From Reyranella massiliensis 521 (GTDB taxonomy: Bacteria > Pseudomonadota > Alphaproteobacteria > Reyranellales > Reyranellaceae): a stretch of DNA of 64,000 nt. The notes under the pieces were generated by a model. That model saw only the letters and a list, made by a program, of their open reading frames with translations, made no database searches and was not told the origin of the DNA. The translations under genes were made by a program, and so were the position numbers. Positions 60,001 through 64,000 of the stretch are shown piece by piece; positions within the stretch are counted from its first letter, which is position 1; every line of letters begins with the position of its first letter. The stretch is taken from the NCBI GenBank assembly GCA_945860205.1, contig CAMARK010000003.1, positions 1-64,000 of the forward strand. The letters run 5' to 3'.

Positions 60001-61008
60001 ATGCCGTTCACCCTCGATCTGCCGGTTTTCTTCGCCTTCATCATTGCCTTTGCGATCTATGCCTACGTCGTGATGGATGGCTTCGATCTCGGCATCGGCA
60101 TCCTGTTCCCGATGATCCCCGCCGGCCGCGAGCGCGACAGCGCCATGAACTCCATCGCGCCGGTGTGGGACGGCAACGAGACCTGGCTGGTGCTGGGTGG
60201 CGGCGGCCTGCTGGCGGCCTTTCCGCTGGCCTACGGCGTGATCTTCTCGGCGCTCTACGCGCCGATCATCGCCATGCTGCTGGCTCTGGTGTTCCGCGGC
60301 GTCGCCTTCGAGTTCCGCTGGCGCGATCCGGCGCACCGCGCCTACTGGGATGTCGCCTTCAATCTCGGCTCGGTGGTCGCCACGCTGGCGCAGGGCATCG
60401 CCCTGGGTGCCCTGTTGCAGGGGATCGCGGTCCAGGACCGCGGCTATGCCGGCGGCTGGTTCGACTGGCTGACGCCGTTCAGTCTGCTGGTCGGTGTCAG
60501 CCTGGTCTTCGGTTACGGACTACTCGGCGCCACGTGGCTGATCATGAAGAGCGAGGGCTCGTTGCAGGAACGCTGCTACCGGTTCGCCTTCGGGCTGGGC
60601 ATCGCGGTAATCCTGGCCATGGCGGCGGTGAGCGCCTGGACGCCGTTCCTGCGCGACGCCTACTGGCTGCGCTGGTTCGCCTGGCCGCAGGTCCTGTTCA
60701 CCGCCCAGGTGCCGCTGCTGGTCGTCATCGCCTCGGCCACCTTCTTCGTGAGCCTGCAGCGCCAGCATCACTACACGCCGTTCCTGATGACCCTGGCCCT
60801 GTTTACCCTGGGCCTCGCCGGCCTCGGCATCAGCCTCTATCCCTACGTCGTGCCGCCGGTCATCTCGATCTGGGATGCCGCCGCGCCGCATGTCAGCCTG
60901 ATGTTCATGCTGCCGGGCGTGCTGGTGATGGTGCCGATCATCCTGGCCTATACCGCCTATTCGTACTGGGTGTTTCGCGGCAAGACCGGCCATGAAGGCT
61001 ATCACTGA
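60001..61008 (+). CDS. cioB: Cytochrome bd-type quinol oxidase subunit II
   Basis: 335 residues, eight or nine membrane helices. Family landmarks: AYVVMDGFDLGIGILFP, APVWDGNETWLVLGGGGLLAAF, FRGVAFEFRWRDPAHR and the C-terminal SLYPYVVPPVISIWDAAA. It pairs with subunit I as the structural partner of the haem-bearing chain. It starts 2 bp after cioA and overlaps the tiny DUF2474 gene by 17 bp. Confidence 0.93.
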   Translation: MPFTLDLPVFFAFIIAFAIYAYVVMDGFDLGIGILFPMIPAGRERDSAMNSIAPVWDGNETWLVLGGGGLLAAFPLAYGVIFSALYAPIIAMLLALVFRGVAFEFRWRDPAHRAYWDVAFNLGSVVATLAQGIALGALLQGIAVQDRGYAGGWFDWLTPFSLLVGVSLVFGYGLLGATWLIMKSEGSLQERCYRFAFGLGIAVILAMAAVSAWTPFLRDAYWLRWFAWPQVLFTAQVPLLVVIASATFFVSLQRQHHYTPFLMTLALFTLGLAGLGISLYPYVVPPVISIWDAAAPHVSLMFMLPGVLVMVPIILAYTAYSYWVFRGKTGHEGYH

Positions 61009-61126
61009 GGTGACTCCCTCAAAGTCTACGAGGACCCGCCAGCTCTTGTGGTTCGTGGGCCTGTGGGCGGCCGGAGTCGGGGTGACCGCCCTGGTGAGCT
61101 ACGGCATCCGGTTCTGGCTGAGATAA
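60992..61126 (+). CDS. DUF2474-type single-helix subunit of the bd oxidase
   Basis: A 44-residue ORF (ATG 60992, stop 61124-61126) beginning inside the end of cioB. A charged N-terminus (KAITEVTPSKSTRTRQ) leads into one hydrophobic helix (LLWFVGLWAAGVGVTALVSY) and a basic end (GIRFWLR). DUF2474 proteins sit at this exact position after cioAB-type operons and are the counterpart of CydX/CydS small subunits. Translation is probably coupled to cioB. Recognised from its position, size and W..LWAAGV pattern. Confidence 0.8.
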   Translation: MKAITEVTPSKSTRTRQLLWFVGLWAAGVGVTALVSYGIRFWLR

Positions 61127-61130
61127 GGCC

Positions 61131-61484
61131 TCAGGCCATGCGCCGCGTCGGCCGGCAGTTGAAGGCCAGCGGTCGGGCATTGCCGCCGTTTTCGCGCAAG
61201 GTGGCGAGATCGTCGCGGCCGGCCCATTCGTTGGTCGTGTCGACGTAGCGGAATCCCTGGTCGGTCGGCTGGTATTCGAGACGCCAGGTCCTGCCGTCGA
61301 GCGTCACCGAGGCGCGATTCTTGGCATAGACCACCGACACTTCCTTGCGGCCGTCGCAGAGGTAGGCGATGGCCTGTGGCGTCGGATCGTCGGCTGCGGG
61401 CCGCGGAATCAGGTTCGTCTGAGGTTGCTGCTCGGCGGTGCAAGCGCTCAGCAGGACAATTGCGACAATCGACAGGCGCTTCAT
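61131..61484 (-). CDS. Lipoprotein with MliC-like (lysozyme inhibitor) domain
   Basis: 117 residues from the ATG at 61484 (GGAGGAAAG 6 bp upstream; longer frame to 61544 unlikely). N-terminal KRLSIVAIVLLSAC has the lipobox LLSAC (Cys15). After a Pro-rich linker the domain AIAYLCDGRKEVSVVYAKN and the closing NARPLAFNCRPT match the MliC/C-lysozyme-inhibitor plan with a disulfide between the two Cys. It would protect peptidoglycan from lysozyme at the outer membrane. Convergent with the DUF2474 gene (4-bp gap). Confidence 0.75.
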   Translation of the reverse strand: MKRLSIVAIVLLSACTAEQQPQTNLIPRPAADDPTPQAIAYLCDGRKEVSVVYAKNRASVTLDGRTWRLEYQPTDQGFRYVDTTNEWAGRDDLATLRENGGNARPLAFNCRPTRRMA

Positions 61485-61537
61485 CCTGCGCTTTCCTCCC
61501 AGGACCGGTACCTTAAGGAATTCAGGGGAACGTGCAA

Positions 61538-62332
61538 ATGCCACTCTTCAAGCTGCGCGATGGCGCCGAGCTCCACTATGAGAAGAACGGAAGTGGACCG
61601 CCGCTGTTTCTTGTGGCGGGCCTGGGCGGCGACGGCCGGTTCTGGGGCACCAACGTCGACGAACTCGCCCGGCAATTCACGGTGGTCGTGCACGATCATC
61701 GCGGCACCGCGCGCAGCACGCTGTCCCGGCTCACCTACAGCGTCGAGCAGATGGCCGACGATGCGCTGCAGCTCATCGAGGGGCTGGGCTTCGACCGCGT
61801 CCATTGGTGCGGCCACTCGACCGGCGGCGCCATGGGCCAGGTGCTGGCGATCGACCATCCCGGCCGTATCGACCGGCTGGTCCTGAGCTCGACCTGGGCC
61901 AAGACGGATGCCTTCTTTCGCCGCCTGTTCGAGGTCCGCTCCCTGATGTTGCGCGAGCTGGGCCCCGAGGCCTACCTCAAATCGAGCGCGCTGGCGCTCA
62001 ACATGCCGTCCTGGGTGCGCGACCACGATGCCGACCTCGTGGCCGCCGAGGCCAAGGCCCGCGAGACCATCCCGATCCCCGAGATCGTGCTGTCGCGCAT
62101 CGCCGCCATCGTCGCCCACGACCGGCGCGAGCAATTACAGAAGGTGCGGGCGCCGACGCTGGCGATCTGCGCCCGCGACGACACCGTGACGCCGCTCTAT
62201 TTCACCGAAGAACTCGTCCGGCTGATCCCGGGCGCGCGGGCCTATGTGCTGGCCGACGGCGGCCACGCATATCCGAACGTGCACGGCGCGGAATTTCGGC
62301 GTGTAATGACGTCCTTCCTGTTGGAGTCCTGA
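61538..62332 (+). CDS. Alpha/beta-fold hydrolase (3-oxoadipate enol-lactonase/RutD-like)
   Basis: 264 residues from the ATG at 61538; GTG at 61532 is an alternative. The nucleophile elbow is CGHSTGG (Ser94), acid ICARDDTVTP (about residue 214) and His in DGGHAYPNVH (about 243); oxyanion region VAGLGGDGRFW. This set resembles PcaD, RutD and meta-cleavage hydrolases. It hydrolyses an ester, lactone or C-C bond. pcaHG lies 53 kb away, so PcaD activity is possible but not implied by context. The stop overlaps the next start by 1 bp (TGATG). Confidence 0.85.
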   Translation: MPLFKLRDGAELHYEKNGSGPPLFLVAGLGGDGRFWGTNVDELARQFTVVVHDHRGTARSTLSRLTYSVEQMADDALQLIEGLGFDRVHWCGHSTGGAMGQVLAIDHPGRIDRLVLSSTWAKTDAFFRRLFEVRSLMLRELGPEAYLKSSALALNMPSWVRDHDADLVAAEAKARETIPIPEIVLSRIAAIVAHDRREQLQKVRAPTLAICARDDTVTPLYFTEELVRLIPGARAYVLADGGHAYPNVHGAEFRRVMTSFLLES

Positions 62333-63513
62333 TGCCCATGAATATCGAACCCCAGATCACCGCCTTCGGTGCCGAACTCAAGGCCATCCGCCGCGACATC
62401 CACGCCCATCCCGAGCTTGGCTTCGAGGAGGAGCGGACCAGCGCGATCGTGGCGCAGAAGCTGAAGGAGTGGGGCCTCGAGGTCACGACCGGCATCGGCA
62501 AGACCGGCGTCGTCGGCACCATCCGCGTCGGCAACAATCCGCGCGCCATCGGGCTCCGCGCCGACATGGACGCGCTGCCGATGGACGAACTCAACACCTT
62601 CGATCATCGCAGCACGCACAAGGGCCGCATGCATGCCTGCGGCCACGACGGCCACACCACCATGCTGCTGGGTGCCGCGAAGTATCTCTCGGCGACGCGC
62701 AACTTCGACGGCACCGTCCATCTCATCTTCCAGCCAGCCGAGGAAGGCCGCGGCGGCGCCGAGGCCATGGTCAAGGACGGGCTGTTCGAGAAGTTCCCCT
62801 GCGAGCAGATCTTCGGCATGCACAACAGGCCCAAGCTCGACGTCGGCAAGTTCGCCATCCGGTCCGGCCCGCAGATGGCGGGCGGCGGCCTGTTCGACAT
62901 CCACATCACCGGCAAGGGCACGCACGGCGCGCGGCCGGAAGCCGGCATCGACCCGGTGATCATCGCGACGCAGATCATCTCGGCGTTGCAGACCGTGGTG
63001 TCGCGCAACGTGGCGCCGCTCGATTCGGCGGTGATCTCGGTGACGCAGATGCATGCCGGCGACGCCTACAACGTCGTGCCGCAGGAGGCCGTCCTGCGCG
63101 GCACCATCCGCACCTTCCGCAAGGAGACCATGGCGCTGGTGAAGGAGCGCATCGAGACGATCTCGGCCGGCATCGCCCAGACCTTGGGCGGCAGCGCCAA
63201 GGCCGACATTCGCGTGGTCTTCCCGCCACTCGTGAACGACAAGGACGCCGTGAAGTTCATCGCCGACGTGGCCGCCAAGATCGTCGGCGAGGAGAACATG
63301 AACCGCGACGGCATGTTCTCGATGGCATCGGAGGACTTTTCCTACATGCTGGAGAAGGTGCCCGGCGCCTTCATCAACATCGGCAACGGCAGCGGCGAGG
63401 GCGGCTGCGAAGTGCACAATCCCAGCTACGACTTCAACGACGATATCCTGACGCTTGGCGCCACGCTGTGGTCGAGGGTCGTCGAGACCAAGCTTGCCAA
63501 GGATGCGCGATAA
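62332..63513 (+). CDS. M20-family amidohydrolase (hippurate hydrolase/aminoacylase type)
   Basis: 393 residues from the ATG at 62332 (or 62338). Metal-binding motifs in order: DIHAHPELGFEEE (His23/His25 region), RADMDALPM, HACGHDGHTTML (Cys103, His105), QPAEEGRGGAEAM (Glu137/138) and FGMHNRPKLDVG; the dimerisation domain carries GKGTHGARPE. It hydrolyses N-acyl amino acids, hippurate or related amides. It is translated with the upstream hydrolase (TGATG) and followed 11 bp later by a membrane-protein gene. Confidence 0.9.
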   Translation: MPMNIEPQITAFGAELKAIRRDIHAHPELGFEEERTSAIVAQKLKEWGLEVTTGIGKTGVVGTIRVGNNPRAIGLRADMDALPMDELNTFDHRSTHKGRMHACGHDGHTTMLLGAAKYLSATRNFDGTVHLIFQPAEEGRGGAEAMVKDGLFEKFPCEQIFGMHNRPKLDVGKFAIRSGPQMAGGGLFDIHITGKGTHGARPEAGIDPVIIATQIISALQTVVSRNVAPLDSAVISVTQMHAGDAYNVVPQEAVLRGTIRTFRKETMALVKERIETISAGIAQTLGGSAKADIRVVFPPLVNDKDAVKFIADVAAKIVGEENMNRDGMFSMASEDFSYMLEKVPGAFINIGNGSGEGGCEVHNPSYDFNDDILTLGATLWSRVVETKLAKDAR

Positions 63514-63523
63514 TGGAGGCACC

Positions 63524-64000
63524 GTGACGACGAACGATACCAGACACTGGCTGCTCAGGGACCTGCCTTACGCAGCGATGCTGGCGCTTGCCGTCGGCGG
63601 TCTCGTGCTCACCAGCTTTCGTGGCCCGACGACCTATTACTATTGGATGGCGCTGGCGCCGATCTACGGATTGATCTGCGTGGTCTCCGGATGGCGGCAT
63701 CTCGACACGGGCGCCGGCCACATGCAGCTGGCCGCGACGCAGGCGCTGCATTGGGCGGCTTTCGTTGCCGCCATGTGGCTGATGTTCCTTCCGGAGGTGC
63801 GCGGCATCGTCAACGACAACGCCACCAGTCTCACATTGCTGATCCTGCTGGCGCTGGGCACTTTCGTTGCCGGTGTGCACGCGCGGGTGTGGCGCATCTG
63901 CGCGGTGGGAGTGTTTCTCGCGGCCTCGGTACCGGCGGTGGCGTGGGTCCAGGAATCCGCCATGCTGCTGTTGATCGGTGCGCTGCTGCTGATCGCGGTT
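63524..64000 (+). CDS. Hypothetical integral membrane protein (3' truncated by window edge)
   Basis: GTG at 63524 with GGAGG (63515-63519) 4 bp upstream opens a frame that runs off the window; 159 codons are visible. Five hydrophobic segments are seen: YAAMLALAVGGLVLTSF, TYYYWMALAPIYGLICVVSG, LHWAAFVAAMWLMFLP, TLLILLALGTFVAGV and WRICAVGVFLAASVPAVAWV, plus a sixth at the edge. Polar loops hold NDNATS. No known family is recognised. It follows the M20 amidohydrolase by 10 bp and is probably in the same operon. Confidence 0.7.
   Translation, partial: MTTNDTRHWLLRDLPYAAMLALAVGGLVLTSFRGPTTYYYWMALAPIYGLICVVSGWRHLDTGAGHMQLAATQALHWAAFVAAMWLMFLPEVRGIVNDNATSLTLLILLALGTFVAGVHARVWRICAVGVFLAASVPAVAWVQESAMLLLIGALLLIAV

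Overview
The window is a densely packed, high-GC chromosomal stretch typical of a soil- or plant-associated Alphaproteobacterium (Hyphomicrobiales/Rhodospirillales-like; a Reyranella-like bacterium would fit, but this is a guess from gene content). Reasons: strong C/G third-position bias with long antisense open frames, many ATGA-overlapping gene pairs, proteobacterial-type UrtB, HupE/UreJ, PhnDCE with a phosphonate-type LysR regulator, several CaiB/BaiF CoA-transferases, and a GreB. No rRNA, tRNA, phage, insertion sequence or CRISPR array was seen.

Layout. (1) 0-5.3 kb: end of a peptide-type ABC ATPase followed by an AtzG-AtzE-AtzH-like ureide/amide hydrolysis cluster, two D-2-hydroxyacid dehydrogenases and two tandem small paralogous proteins. 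(2) 5.4-9.3 kb: a Cys-type sulfatase, a small membrane protein, protocatechuate 3,4-dioxygenase pcaHG and greB. (3) 9.3-21 kb: a complete urea island, ureD-ureA-ure(BC fusion)-ureE-ureF-DUF3995-ureG-ureJ followed by urtABCDE. Urea is imported by UrtABCDE and hydrolysed to ammonia by the nickel enzyme. A sigma-54-type promoter precedes urtA, pointing to nitrogen control. (4) 21-32 kb: D-aminoacylase, old-yellow-enzyme oxidoreductase, Mct-like CaiB protein, aromatic-ring FAD monooxygenase, and a minus-strand CaiB-HyuA-HyuB operon. (5) 32-35.2 kb: a rearranged patch of small genes with a decayed partial duplicate of ridA, an intact ridA, a BrnT/BrnA toxin-antitoxin pair, a frameshifted HigA-like gene and a cloverleaf palindromic repeat. 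(6) 35.2-43.5 kb: adenine deaminase, a candidate small RNA, an orphan peptide-type binding protein, and a phosphonate import operon (phnD-phnC-phnE with an iron-dependent alcohol dehydrogenase) divergent from a phosphonate-type LysR regulator. (7) 43.5-55.3 kb: a catabolic island for an unknown substrate: two SDRs, a carboxymuconolactone-decarboxylase-like protein, an MBL-fold hydrolase, class III alcohol dehydrogenase, an NPD-type flavoprotein and two adjacent CaiB genes on the minus strand; then a luciferase-type flavin oxidoreductase, a Cys-less thiolase-fold protein with its DUF35 partner, and an MhpA-like hydroxylase. (8) 55.3-64 kb: an orphan HyuB, asparaginase, a cyanide-insensitive-type cytochrome bd oxidase with a tiny DUF2474 subunit, an MliC-like lipoprotein, an alpha/beta hydrolase, an M20 amidohydrolase and the start of a membrane protein.

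The shared theme is scavenging of nitrogen, and probably phosphorus, from organic compounds by C-N bond hydrolysis (AtzE, urease, adenine deaminase, D-aminoacylase, HyuAB, asparaginase, M20 amidohydrolase) plus oxidative breakdown of aromatic or alicyclic carbon. The most unusual items are a UreB-UreC fusion with all active-site residues intact, a tandem 14-bp repeat that creates two five-codon ORFs linking urtB to urtC by ATGA overlaps, a candidate 60-nt sRNA, the Cys-less thiolase/DUF35 pair, and paired CoA-transferase subunits of which one lacks the catalytic Asp.
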